Origin: Arthrobotrys musiformis
Lineage: Eukaryota > Ascomycota > Orbiliomycetes > Orbiliales > Orbiliaceae
Assembly (NCBI GenBank): GCA_036971715.1
Contig: JAVHJL010000001.1
Location: 248,001 to 312,000 of the forward strand
Reading direction: 5' to 3'
Length of the DNA stretch: 64,000 nt
Under the pieces are notes generated by a model. It was not told where the DNA came from and made no database searches. It saw only the letters and a program-made list of their open reading frames with translations. Below are positions 10,017 to 22,411 of this stretch, piece by piece (the first letter of the stretch is position 1; each line of letters starts with the position of its first letter). A program made the position numbers and the translations under genes.

Positions 10017-12100
10017 GCGGTCATGTCATATGTATAATTATCGGTTCCTTGAAGAATTTGAAGTTGCGATGGGTTGTTGATTTGGTGGAGGATGTTGGAG
10101 TTGATGTTGATGGTAAAAGTCGCGTGGAGGGACGGAGGACAGAAGACGAAGAGAAACAATCGATGACGCTAAAAGCAGAGAGACGGACTGACAGGCAGGT
10201 TGCTAGGCAAAGACGATGAGGGAGGTAGAAACAGGGTGTCGATGTGCGTTTCACCATAAACAGAAACAGATGAATTTGGAATGCGGGAATGTGTTGAGAG
10301 AAGTTAGATGTTGTCGTTGTTGTTGTTGTCAAATGTAAACAAAACAAACACGTCCCAAACAGGATATTCTGAAAAGCGACAAACAGTTGAAGGGCAGAAG
10401 GAAGGACAATAAGGTTCGGGTGCAGCCGACTAACCACACATGAGGCAGAAACGAGAAAAAAGAAAGAGCCGCATGTCAAAAAAACGTGGGGAAAAAAGTT
10501 CCGAAGAATCGGTAACGATGATGATATCATCTAAGCTCCTGGTTCGTTAAGACGTCGATAGCTATGATAAAGACATTTTGACGACCCCGGGGAAGAGGGT
10601 CTTGATGGCGGGAATTGGGGTTGCAGAAGCTGGAAACGGTGTCGCCTAGCTCCGGCGACAACGGATATCGCAAAATCGAAGCTGATATCACCCTTTATGC
10701 AAGTGATTCTGAGAGGGTCGGAATTGGGGCATTTTGATGTTTCGACAGTGATATTTGCTTGGTGTTGGAACGTTTTGTGGTTTTGTCGATTTTTGGTGTG
10801 GAGATGGGTCCTGCACCGCCACAGTTCATGTGCGGTCTCCTGTTTGCTCGCTTGGACCGGTCTGGGCTGCCTGCCTTGTGAAGTCTGGGAAAAGTATCCC
10901 CGCCGACAATATCAAGTGCCATGCAGGCGAAAACGGAGATTCTTGGACGGTGGTGATGTTGGACTGTGTCTACAGAATCCATTTTGTGAATTGTGTGTTT
11001 TCATGGATATGACTCCCAATCGGCTCGGTTTTCCCCCCCGATTGATTCAAATAATGGAAATAGATCGCGTGGTCACCTGTTTATGTATGTTCAACTAAAG
11101 ATATTTGAGGAATCCACGTCTTGTATTGTTCCTTTTTGGTCTGGGGTATATGACGATAGTGACGATGGTTGATGGTGGTGAGTCTTGTCTCGATTGATGT
11201 TGTTTTCGAGTCAGCCAGTCTGCGTTTGTGGCGTGTTGACATGTGTTGTGTTGCGTGTGTTGCGTACGTGCACCGCCACACGTTGCTTCTTCCTTCCGCT
11301 TTCCTTCCCAATCCTTCTTCCCTTCTTCCCTTCCTTTTCACTTCCTCTCCTTCTTCTTCCTTCCCTCGCTCACCATCGGTTCGATTCCAATCGACATCAA
11401 ACCATCACCAACTTCACTGATATCCTGATTCGCTCTGGCAGAGGCCATCGTCACTGTCCGGTACCTTTCTGCCTGCTTTCAACACGTCTACCCGGCTCTG
11501 TTTGGTGCCTTTCTGTCGGGTCTGACTATTCCAATAATCCAACGTCCCGTCCGCGTCCACATCCCACTTCTCGCGTCCTTCCCCAACAAACAGCAGCCAA
11601 TTTCCCAAATATAACTGACCTCCCCTTCTCTTCCTCTCTCTCTCTCTCCTTATATTGACCATCACGGTACCTTTCTCCCTTAAGGCCGAGTCTCCATACT
11701 TCCCGTTGGAGATACCGGTCTTTTTTTTTTTTTTTTTTGGTCTGGGATTTACTGGAATCTTTGCGCCTCCCTTCCTTATATCCCAACACCATACCACACC
11801 ACACCACACTACACTACACCGGTGCAGAATCTAGGGCTTACTGGACCATTTTACTATCAAAACCCGGTATTCTACAAAGGAAGAAATTCTTTCTGAACAA
11901 GAACATTGAGGTATTCTTTTTGAAAGTACGCTCTCTATATGCCGTTCTCCATCATGATATGATCTCAGTAGTTTTCTAATGTCCGTTTTGTTCCTCTTCT
12001 TTTTCTTCCGGCCCGCCTTCTAGATCTCACCCGATGGTCCCAGAAATCATCACCTAGCTTTCCCCCCCACCCACTATTTTGGTAGCCCCTCCACCTAACA
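10017..12100. promoter_or_regulatory. divergent promoter region between the Sha1-like gene and YTA7
   Basis: Two kilobases separate two divergently transcribed nuclear genes. The YTA7-proximal half (about 11280-11820) is strongly pyrimidine-rich on the plus strand, as in long fungal leaders. It includes a run of 19 T (11720-11738) and a CACAC/CACTA tract (11791-11820). Frames here (for example 11185-11658 and 10021-10530 on the minus strand) are low-complexity products of that composition, and I do not call them genes. A leader intron could be present but I cannot fix its ends. Confidence 0.5.
11720..11738. repeat. poly-T run (19 nt)
   Basis: Nineteen T in a row within the pyrimidine-rich leader region upstream of YTA7. 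Such tracts often exclude nucleosomes; here that is only inference. Confidence 0.9.
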
Positions 12101-15100
12101 ATGCCCAGTCGCAATCGGAAGGGACCAAGTATCACAAGTCTTGCTGTTGACCCAGACCTCCTCGGCGAGGATTCTCAAGACTCCGATTTCGACCCGAGGG
12201 CTACTCACGCTTCTCCGTCCAAGAGACAAACTCGAACTCCCAAAAAAGGTTCCAGCAAGGGCCCAAAAAAGCCTAAATCTCGCAAGAGACGCGAAGACTA
12301 CGACGACGACGACGACGATAACCTTAGTCGAGGCTCTTGGACCGACCCACCTGCTACCTCTGACGAAGACGACGAAGAGCTTGAGATGAACGCTGCTGGA
12401 CGTCCGGCAAGAAGAGCAGCTAAGAACACCAAAGCAACATATAAAGAATCATCCTCAGAAGAAGAAGCACACTTCTCAGACGGGGAGGAAGAAGAAGAGG
12501 CTGTGTCTACTGACGAAGACGTCAAACCGAGGAACCGTAAGGCGAAGGGTGGCAAAACAGCCCAAAAGCAGGCTCCTAAGAAAGCTCCTGCTTCTTCGAG
12601 GCGTGTCCTCAGGCGCCCAAACATCCCCGACGAGGACGAAGTTAGTGTCCCCCCCACTGACGACGAGAGAGAAGAGAAGCCCAGCATCGCTGGTGAACTC
12701 TCGAAACAGTCACTTCTAGTTACTCTTCATATCGATAAGGACAGACTTGCAGTGTTGGAACAAGAAGACATGGCTCGAAAAGGAAGTGCCTCTGCAGCGG
12801 CTGCTGCCCCTCCGATGCAACGAAGATCTTCCCGTCTAGCTTCCTTGCCCCCCGAGAACACCGGAGACGAACTTCCAGCACGCACTTGCGGGAAATCCCG
12901 TGACCCAACCCAGTCACCGCCAGGTAGAAATAGGCGGTCCCGTAGCGTCAGCCGCCCGACGACCGGCAACAAAGGGCCCTCCGCTGGAACGGGTCGTCCT
13001 CGAAGGATGACGCGCGCTGCGAGCAGAGCTGATAGTGAGGATGCTGCAAGCGTCGAGGCTCCCTCGGATATGGAAGTCGAACCTACTGTTGCCAATACGC
13101 TTGCCATGTCTCGCATTACGGAGGAATCCACACAACATTCCTCCGCTAAGCTGACTAACGGCAACGGCTCAGGCCTAGCTGACAAGGACGGAGAATTCCA
13201 AGTTGGTATGAATAGCACTCTCGCCCCCTTCCTCTCGATCCCTTGTAATATGCATCATTTGGCTTACTGGTTTCTTTGAATTTTGTAGGCGACGACGAAG
13301 AGGGAAGGACTACCAGAGGAAGCGTTGCTTTGAAGAAAGAAGCCGTTGAGACTGGCCTATTCCCTGAGGAGGAAGGAGAGGAAGATGAAGAAAATGCGCA
13401 GGTTAGAGGAGACATCGCCGACATCAATATGGATGACGATGAGGAAGATGATGAACCCGTCGTCGGACGTAGGACAAGATCTGCAGTTAAGCGGCAAGTC
13501 ACACCGCCGTCTAACTTTGCTACTCCCAAGAAGCAGCCGTCTCGTAAGTCTAAGCGTAGTAGCAAGGACAGCGATGACGAGTACGAAGAGGACGATGGTG
13601 AAGAAGAGGCAGAGCCGGATGATTCGGACAGCGACCGACCTGAACCACAGGAGGAAGATGACGACTATGGGAATGATACTAGAGGCCGTCGTACCCGAGC
13701 CGCTTCACAGAAGAAGCGGCGGCGCAGTCAGATGTCTACTGATCCTCCCGATCTCGATCTTGACGAACTAGCCGAAGAAGCCCGTGATCTTGGCAAGGAG
13801 CGAAAGCGCTCGAGGCATGTAGGCAGCTACCGTCATACCGGAGAAGATACTAGCCAAGGTAGAAGACCTCGTCGGGCGGCAGAGAAACCCGTTGACTATA
13901 GAGTTTTCCGCCCTGAGGAGACGTTCATCATTGATGATGATGGGTCTCCACCACCGACTATTATCGGAAAGAAAAATGGGAGGAAAGGCAAGAACGGTGG
14001 CCCCGGTGCTCGACCGCTCTTCAACACCCTGGGCATCTTTGGAGGCATTGGCCAAGAACGATCGATTCTTAACTCTGATCGCAACCTCGGATTTAATGAC
14101 TCCGATAGTAGCGATGACGATATCCAAATGATGCCTGCAGGAGGTACAGACGCGATCGCACCACCTATCGGCAGCGGCGGGAAACGCGATTCGATCTCTC
14201 GTGCCGGGGGAATGGGTGCTCACGGTACTCCCATGGATATGGGCAAGATCACTCCTCACCAAAAGCAGAACCTTGCTGATGCCGACCCTATTGGAATTGA
14301 CCCTAATGTGGACTTTTCGAAGGTCGGAGGGTTGGGAGAACATATCAATCAGCTGAAGGAAATGGTAGCGTTACCTCTTATGTACCCTGAGATCTTCCAG
14401 GGTCTTGGGATAACTCCACCGCGGGGTGTCTTGTTTCATGGGCCTCCTGGTACCGGTAAAACATTGCTTGCTCGAGCACTTGCAAACTCGTGTAGCGCGA
14501 ATGGTAAACAAATTACGTTTTACATGAGGAAGGGTGCCGATATCCTGAGCAAGTGGGTTGGTGAAGCGGAACGACAGATCAGGTTATTGTTCGCAGATGC
14601 AAGGAAGAATGCACCAAGTATTATCTTCTTCGATGAAATTGATGGTAAGGAAACTTTTGCTTGTGTGAATTTCTAGTTGGTTCTCGAAACTTACAATCCC
14701 CCCTTTTTAAGGTCTCGCACCCGTCAGATCCAGCAAACAGGACCAAATCCATGCATCTATCGTCTCCACTCTCCTAGCTTTGATGGATGGCATGGATGGC
14801 CGTGGCCAAGTCATTATTATTGGCGCTACCAATAGGCCTGACTCTATCGACCCCGCACTTCGACGTCCTGGTCGTTTTGACAGAGAATTCTACTTCCCGC
14901 TGCCAGACAAGGTTTCTCGTCGATCCATCATCGATATCCATACGTCAGGCTGGACACCACCACTGTCTGACGCCTTCAAGAGCGAGCTTGCCAGTATAAC
15001 CAAAGGATATGGTGGTGCCGACCTACGAGCTCTTTGCACGGAAGCTGCCCTGAATGCTGTGCAGAGACAATACCCACAGATCTACAAGGATACAGACAAG

Positions 15101-18023
15101 AAATTCTTGATTGACCCCAAGAGGATCGAGGTCAACGCACGCGACTTCATGATCTCAGTGGAGAAGATTATACCCTCTAGCGAGAGATCTTCCACCTCTG
15201 GTGCCTCCCCATTACCCGAGCATATCGCTCCACTGCTCACGCCGACGCTTGACATCATCAAGGACAAACTTACTCAGATCTTCCCGGAGAAGAAGAAGCA
15301 GTCTGCGTTGCAGGAGGCCGAGTATGAGCCCTACACCGATGCAGATGGCGGCTTCGGAAGGGAAAAGATGTTGAAGGACTTCGAGAACACGAGAGTCTTC
15401 AAGCCAAGACTCTTAGTTCATGGACCGCAGGGAATGGGACAAGGGTACCTCGGTGCCGCTTTGTTACATCAGTTTGAAGGTGTTCACGTTCAGACCGTCA
15501 ACCTCCCTGTACTCATGGGAGATCCCGCAAAGAACGCAGAGGCAACCCTTATCCAGATCTTTACAGAACTCAGAAGGCATAAACCCAGCGTCCTGTATAT
15601 CCCTGACCTCGAAAATTGGTTCCAGGCCGTATCTAATGACGTTCTCATGACGTTCCTACATCTTGTCGGAAGCATTGGGAGCTCAGAGAGGATACTAATT
15701 GTCGGAGTTACTAGCGCTGAGATTAGTGATATCAGTGCGACTATCGTCCGCGATTTGTTTGGATATTCCAGGAAAGGCAGAGTTGCGATATTGAAAGCTG
15801 GAAGTGTAAGTAGAGTTCGGTTGCTTCTTCTGACGGCAGGTTACTAATGTGATTTCTGATTAGGAACAACGAGAAGAGTTCTTCAAACGCGTAATCGGGT
15901 TCATTAGGAAGAGCCCGAGAGATTTCCCGGATCCCACAATGCGTCCGAAACGCAAGATTGAACAACTACCCCTAGCGCCACCGCCACCGCCAAAGGTTCA
16001 AACTAAGGAGGAGACTAAGAGTCAGAAGCAAGCTGACAAGTACTATATTCATCAACTCAAAGTTCGGCTCATGCCCATCATCGACATGCTCAAAGTCAAA
16101 TATAAACGGTTCAAAAGACCCTTCATCCCTCAAGAGCGCCTGGAGCAACTCGGCAGACCGGAATTTAATGATGATATGGTAGCCAGCGATATCCCTCCAG
16201 CAACCGATCTTCAACTTGTCAAGGATGGCGAGGGAACCGATATGATCCTCGATATCCACAAAGACAAGAAGTTTTACAACCTGGATTTGGAGGTTATCGA
16301 AGAACGTGTGTTCAACGGGTATTACGTAAAGCCTAGCCAGTTCGTGCAAGATATCCAATATTTGATGTTGGATTGCCAAGCCAGCGGGGATAGATCCGCC
16401 ATTCTCCTTGGTAGCGAGATGATGACTAATGTTGAGATCTCGATATTTGATTTGGAAAAGGAGAATCCGCAGTGGGTTTCCGGATGGCAAGATGTTTGGA
16501 ACAGGGCTGAGGCTAGGAGGAAGAAGAAAGATGAGGAAGGGAAGGGCGGAGGCATCAGAGGCACCCTTGCTGCTATTACTGAGAGCGGTGAGGAGAGTAC
16601 TACGAGGGGTGAGGCTTCTGTATTGGAAACACCTGGGCAAGCTGGGCCAAGTACTGTTGATACGGGACGGGTGTTTACTCTGCACACGCCTACAGCGCAG
16701 TATCAGCAAGCTCAAATGATGATGCCACCACTTTTGCCCCCCTTGATGCCACCGCTGGTGGAGGAAAATGCGGAGCACAGCTCTAATTCTAATGGATACA
16801 TTGCTGGGAGCGAGATGGGAGCTAAAGATAGCGATGGAGATGCGGTTATGAGTGATATCGCTGCTGGCGGAAGTACAAGAGCCGCAACTGCAGTTTCGAA
16901 TATCACGCCTGGCCCGGCTGGATCGGAGAGTAACGCTAGTAGCACTTTTAAGACGGCGGCGCAAAGCATGGCCCCTCAGAGCCATATCGGACAACCGCAA
17001 CCATCGGCAACTTTAGTCCACGGTACCCAACACTCAACAATGGTATCATCTGTCGCCAACACCCAAAGAAGTGGAGCAGGTGGCGGCAAGTTCTCTGCTG
17101 TCGGTGTTAGCAACACCCAATCGCAGTTCGAGCAGAACACGCTGAATGCCAGCTCTACTACTTCTGGTGGGAAAGAAAATAGCAATCAACGAACCAGCCA
17201 GGGCAGCCATCCCGCTTCTAGCAGCAGCGGTGGGAGAACAACCGACGTTCCTCAGGACACACCCCCCGCACGGCCATATCAGTTTGGTAGTGACATGGCT
17301 AGCCTGGGAAGCGCGAATAGTGCTATGAGGACACAGCATCTTATGCGGCACGCATCGACAACCACGGGCTATGAGCATCCGATTGAGTTTGGAGATAGTC
17401 AGTTGCCGGATACACAGCGTATGTATTTCTTCACAATTTCCGTCTTTTGATCGACTTGAGTTAGGTAGATTGGCTAATTTTATGTCTTTTTTTGTGGAAC
17501 AGCAGTAGCGTCCTCTGATGGCAGCGTACCTAGTCAGTTCGCATTTGTACCGGATATGAGGAGCACGCAAGCCACCAACGGCTCGCAACAGTCACCGCTT
17601 GCATCCCTTGCGATTCGGCAGGCAGCTGCAGCCGCTAGGATGGCTGAACTAGCTGGGCCAGGCCCGTCACCCTCGTCATCTGCGCCACCTATTATTCGAC
17701 GCCCACCAACGCCAGACCCCCCACTTCAACTTGATGAAGAGGAGTTGAGGAATTTCCATAGATATCTTGTTGAGACATCTGGTGGGTATACCATCGAACA
17801 ACTCGAGCAAGTGAATGCGGCGATTATGGACTTGGTGTGGCAATATAGAGCGGACTGGGATAGGAATAAGATTTTGAGAGAGGCGAAGGAAGTTGTTAAG
17901 GAGGTTGTGGAGGACATTGAGGAGATGGATCGTCTGTTGAGGATTAGCAAGGCGAGGGCAAAGGCGGAGGAGGATACGAGAGATATGAGTTACGGGGATG
18001 TTTTGACTAGTGAGCTCGGCTGA
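12101..18023 (+). CDS. YTA7: Yta7/ATAD2-type AAA ATPase with bromodomain, chromatin boundary/histone chaperone
   Basis: Five exons: 12101-13205, 13289-14644, 14712-15805, 15864-17418 and 17503-18023, giving 1876 residues with all phases consistent. The N-terminal third alternates acidic and basic clusters. AAA1 has Walker A GPPGTGKT (about residue 752), Walker B SIIFFDEIDG (about 811-820) and GATNRPDSIDPALRRPGRFD. AAA2 is degenerate: GPQGMGQGY lacks the P-loop lysine and its Walker B is weak (SVLYIPDLEN). A bromodomain-like region follows (about residues 1247-1360), from QLKVRLMPIIDMLK to DIQYLMLDCQASGD. A Ser/Gly/Thr-rich linker leads to a C-terminal helical domain. Yta7 and ATAD2 form hexamers that unfold H3-H4 during replication and transcription. 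The last intron ends in CAGCAG, so two acceptors three bases apart (exon from 17503 or 17506) are both in frame. Confidence 0.93.
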
Positions 18024-19564
18024 TCAGTCAGTGGAGGCTTTTCTTGACATCATCAGTTCATGGCCAGTTCTCTTTCTTAGTTCTTAGGCGGCGTTTTGTC
18101 TTGCTTTCTTCCTTTTACAAAAAAGACCGCGGGCTTTTGGAGCTCGTGGATACATGAGGCGGGGGTAGAGGACCGATGATGGGATGTGGGGTAATGTCTT
18201 TTCCTTTTTTCTGTTTTTTCTGCCTTTATTGCGTTACCTACGTGTATACGCTTATCCTGGCATGCGTTTGTTTGGAGAGTGTGTAACGTATATACGTATC
18301 TCTTTTTTTTCTCTCTTATCATTATTATAAAGCTTCAAAGGGGGTCTTTTTACTTTCTGATTCATGGTTCGCGTCGTGTGTATTCTAGCTGTTCTTTTTA
18401 TGTATTATTCATATATCTCCCGAAATTCATGGTTGTTCTTCGAGCTATAGCGCTAGGATTCTTCAACTTTTCGGTTTGCTAGTTGTTTTATATTGGGCTT
18501 TGGAATCACAAGAAGCTTCTGGTTGTTCATATTATCCTATGAGACGGGGTTATCAAGCTTAAGCCATATGTCCATAGGTCTAGAGGCTGTTGATTTATAA
18601 CATTGTGGGTTCTAAGTACTGAATACAAATGATAATTATAATCGATCTAGCACTGCTAGACTTTGTCGTAAGGCCAATTCCATAGTAGTTTTAATTGTAG
18701 CTGTGGTTCAGACGATACGAGATCTAAACCCATATTGCCATATAGTATTGTAGATAAGTATATACCTGCTGTTAGGATAGCCACCCACGTCTCACGGTGT
18801 AGGCATTTACTAATTGGAATGGTAGGCGGTTTAATGGTCTGATTTCCATGAGGTATTCAAAGTGCCTCTGTTCGACGCCAACACTCTTTGTCTGCGGTCC
18901 TGGTGCGAGGCCACCGACGTTGAACGCCAGTTCTTTCTCATCCACTGAACATACTGTACCAACAACCCAGCCTGCGCAAGGATACAAATTCCCCGAGACT
19001 ACAAAGTCCCCTTCTTATAGATCTAAGATTCTCAAAGTTTTACGGCATAGGTCTGCTCGTAGGTGGCCATCATCCCGTTTTCTCTGTTCTTATGCTTTCT
19101 AACTGTGTATATCGCATTTCGAAAAAGAATCCAGCTACCTCGGACATCGATCACTAGCTGGCTCACCATGTTACCACACGAGACTGGCTCACCACCCTTT
19201 TTGGCAACTATAAGGAAGGGCCTTGTCCGGACGTTGAAGCTATCTCTAGGTTTCACAACTGTCGCCTTGGGTTTATCCCTGAGCTGGAATTCGTTATGTC
19301 CATACTGGTTCTCTTTCTGTGGTCAGTACTGTATAACAAGACAAAACAACCACAGTTCGGATTCGAAACGACGAGAATATCGGATCGAGGCATTGCAAGA
19401 GGTGAAAAAGCTGACAGTGCTTTCTTAGATGTACCATGCACAAAGCCTTTCTCAAGGCTGGGGATGTGGTATGTACCCTCGAAGACGTCCACCTCACACA
19501 ACGATGTATACGGGTGTATGCCCCTCTATAGACCCTCGGAATTCTAGAATTAACGATTAAAAAA
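18024..19564. other. 3' flank of YTA7 and sequence before the subtilase remnant
   Basis: The first few hundred bases are T-rich 3' flank. Several short frames between 18770 and 19550 overlap on both strands and none is recognisable. Some may be decayed 5' exons of the subtilase remnant. A TAG at 19529-19531 blocks the frame that leads into it, so any real 5' part would have to be spliced in later. Confidence 0.45.
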
Positions 19565-21193
19565 CGTGTTCCATCGACCAGCAAAATCCCTACAGGGACG
19601 TTACGCCGGTCGACGCCAGATTGGGGGTTACGTATGATATCACGGCCTCCGGGGCAGTCAGATACTGGAAAATACTACTACAGAAGCACTGAGGGGAGGG
19701 GTAATCATACATTTGTGTATGTTTGGACCAGGCCTTTTTTGTGAATCATAAGGTATGTGGGTATCAAATCAAGGGATATCTTTGCGTTTCTCTGCTGTAT
19801 AGTTTTGATATTCGAAATATACGGAGTATTTACCGATACTGATTCTGGGTGCAGGAGTTCCGCCACAATCCAGTTACGGAATTTCTTCCCAGCGATGTAA
19901 AATATCAGCGAGTCCCCCACGAGGCCGCCGATCACGGAACCGCGGTATTAAGTAAAATTATAGGTTGGAATACAGGAACAGCCCGGTACGCTAATATAAT
20001 CGCAGTCACAGTCCGGTATAGACTAGATTATTTCAGGGTGGAGCACTGGGGCAATGCGTTTCAACGAATCCTCGATGATATGGAGGTAAAGATTCGCAAG
20101 TCGAAAGAAAGAGGCGAAGCTCTACCCCCTGAATTTATCGTAACTACGACTTTTTCATTCGGTTGGTGGACTTTGGATACCTGGCCCTGGTCTCGTAGTA
20201 AGTTCAACGATACGTTGAAGATCTATAGGGAGTTTGAGAGAACGTTCCTTCAGTTCGCTGGGAGGGAAGATGCTTTGTTGGTAGTCCATCCCGGATGGAA
20301 AGGTAGGCAAACGTCATATTATAGTTCTCATTCCCGAACATACTCTCGGAACCCTCCCCTCAATGGTAGAGTCATCAACTAACATTTATATCTTTTATTA
20401 CGTAGAATGATCTGCCACCGTTGTTCTGGCCTCATGATATTATACTGAAACGGAAAGATAGTTTCCAGAACGTGGTTTTTGTCAGCGGAGTGGATGCAGA
20501 GGGACGGAACGCCGTCCCGGAACTGAAGCTTCCTGCGATATTTGCACCAAGCGAAGATATCAAGGCAGCGCAAATTAAGACCATCACTGACTGGGGATAT
20601 AAAAGCATTCTTGGGTTTAGAGACGCAGGGGTGGGTACTTTTTCTGGAAACTCTCTAGGTATTGGCACCCAGAAATTATCTCGTGATATAGGTATCCGGA
20701 TGAGTAGCTAACCATTGAATCTCGATCGCTAGCTGCGCCGGTGGTCTCAGGGATCCTTGCCAATTTCATGGCAGATGGTAAAATGTCAACCCGCAAAGCG
20801 AAAGAGTTACGAGAATCCCTCGCATACCCCCGTGGTCCAAACCATGATATTTCTATCAACCCACCTGTCGTCTGGAACGGCCAAATGAACCCTGCAAATG
20901 GCCCAGAATCTCCTTTCCCCATCCGAATATCCTACGTTTGTAACGACAAGGGACGGAATAAGGAAAATCAAGGGCCGGCAGAACGGGACAGTGTTTTAAT
21001 CCCAGTGGCAAGGCCGCCAGCACCCGATATCGAAGTTGTTGAAACAGTCTCTTTGACTATAACCCGATGTGAGGCAGCTTCGCGTTCTATGCCAACACCT
21101 GCGAATACAATCAAGCCGATAGTGCCTACGCTGGTCTCGTATCCAGCTACACCGGTGTTGGGAATGAAGACCGAGACTTGTGCATGTTTGTGA
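19565..21193 (+). pseudogene. subtilisin-like serine protease (S8) remnant with broken frame
   Basis: The pieces follow subtilase order. A conserved lead-in DWGLRMISRPPGQ to YYYRSTEGRGNHTFVYV ends near 19714. The catalytic-Asp region LDQAFFVNHKEF follows, canonical form LDTG. Catalytic His lies in DHGTAVLSKIIG, and catalytic Ser in GNSLAAPVVSG, restored by splicing 20658 to 20733. The frame breaks twice. FVYV and LDQAFF are in different frames with no room for an intron (about 19713). The exon 19855-20302 ends in phase 1, while the next, 20406-20658, needs phase 0. The Asp motif is also altered (DQA instead of DTG). No in-frame ATG lies before the conserved region, and a TAG lies upstream at 19529. 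The gene probably decayed rather than being misassembled, because several independent defects coincide. The C-terminal part after 20733 is not recognised. Confidence 0.72.
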
Positions 21194-21690
21194 CAAGAGT
21201 CTGGATGGATTTTTGCAAAACTGATGATGGGCATATTTTCATTGACGGGGCCGTTTATATATATTCCTAAGAATTGTCCTTTGCTGACATAACACTCCAT
21301 GTAGATATTTAGCAGGAGGTTCGGCTGGTAGTGATAGAAAATTCCGAAAGAGCGACCAAATAAAACCATACACTCGAATAGTTAATGCATTAACTCTGGA
21401 ACTTGCAGTTGTTATACCCGCAACTCATGAATCAGGTAGTGTGGTAGTAGCGCCTAGTTATTCAGCTCGTCTTATACGCGGTTCCAGCTCTAATACTTGT
21501 TGCAAAATGCTTCGTGGTATTTGACAAGAAATCACGCTAAATTTCAGGGACTGGTTTGAGGCGGCGACTTTCATCAATTTCAAAAAGATGAACTGGTCTG
21601 GTAGTATTATAATCAAAGGTCTAGTTCTAGGTCTATATAGCTACAAAATATACATAATCGTAAGAGAAACATGTTAACGCATCAGCAGAT
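21194..21690. other. convergent intergenic stretch, no gene seen
   Basis: This lies between the subtilase remnant (+) and the F-box-ankyrin gene (-). Nothing recognisable on either strand. Confidence 0.5.
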
Positions 21691-22411
21691 CTATATAGCG
21701 CCCCACGCTTTGACTTTCCCACATCCTGAAGAACTCTTGTCGTTATCCTGTAGATTTGGATTCGCTCCTGCCTCAAGTAGCATCTGCGCGGCCTTAGGGT
21801 GGTTAAAGCGTATAGCAAGATGTAAAGCTGTCCATCCGTGGAACCCTTGATAATTCACCGTAGCCTTAGCGGATACCAAAATCCTGATGACACTTTCGTG
21901 CCCGAACCGGCTCGCCTCCATCAACGGCGTCCATCCGTATTTAGTTACTGCTTCGAGATTTGCATCGGCATCCACCAGCTTGCGAGCCGCGAAGGCACAA
22001 TTGTCGTTCGCTGCCATGTGGAGTGCTGTTTCTTTCAGTCCGGTCTTCATGTCCGCTAGCGTTCGCTTTTCAGCTAGTAGCAAGGCAAGGACTCTATGGA
22101 GACATTTCTTGATGGCGCTTTGCAGGTATCCTAGTAGTTTTTCTGTTGTGGATTCTGTGGCTATGCGGCGGACGAGGCATTGGGAGAAGTAGCCGTTGTA
22201 AGATCGGCAGGTCGAACGGAGAGCTATTATATCCTTTTTAGATAAGTTCTAAAATTCACACAATTGACAATTAGCTATGTGGACTTTTAAATTTAAATTT
22301 CTATTTTCAGGGTCCCAGAAATGATCTTACCGTGAGGACTAGCTCTACTATCTCGACCGGGAGCTCAGCGAAACGATCGCAATTCGATAATTTTGTACAA
22401 TAGGGTGACAT
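21691..22411 (-). CDS. small F-box protein with ankyrin repeats
   Basis: Two exons on the minus strand: 22411-22331 (27 codons) and 22248-21691, phase 0, giving 212 residues. The intron has GTAAG and TTTTAG ends. Joining the exons creates a clear F-box, FAELPVEIVELVLTNLSKK followed by DIIALRSTCRSY (about residues 14-45). The short first exon has no long frame of its own and is easily missed. Ankyrin repeats run from about residue 95: KETALHMAANDNCAFAARKL, YGWTPLMEASRFGHESVIRI and HGWTALHLAIRFNHPKAAQM, then a partial repeat. F-box proteins are Skp1-Cullin-F-box substrate receptors; the ankyrin part would bind the substrate. At 212 residues it is short for this class, and the last repeat is cut by a Ser/Gly/Lys tail, so it may be truncated. 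Confidence 0.8.

Noticed and set aside
10021..10530. 169-codon minus-strand frame upstream of the Sha1-like gene
   Set aside because: Low-complexity Thr/Ser/Leu-rich translation of promoter sequence; no start or splice connection to the gene.
11185..11658. 157-codon frame upstream of YTA7
   Set aside because: It comes from the pyrimidine-rich leader, giving Ser/Phe/Pro/Leu repeats without domain features.
19063..19428. 121-codon frame with a hydrophobic start before the subtilase remnant, considered as its signal peptide
   Set aside because: The frame cannot be joined to the conserved part with a convincing intron, and the sequence after the hydrophobic start does not look like a pro-domain.
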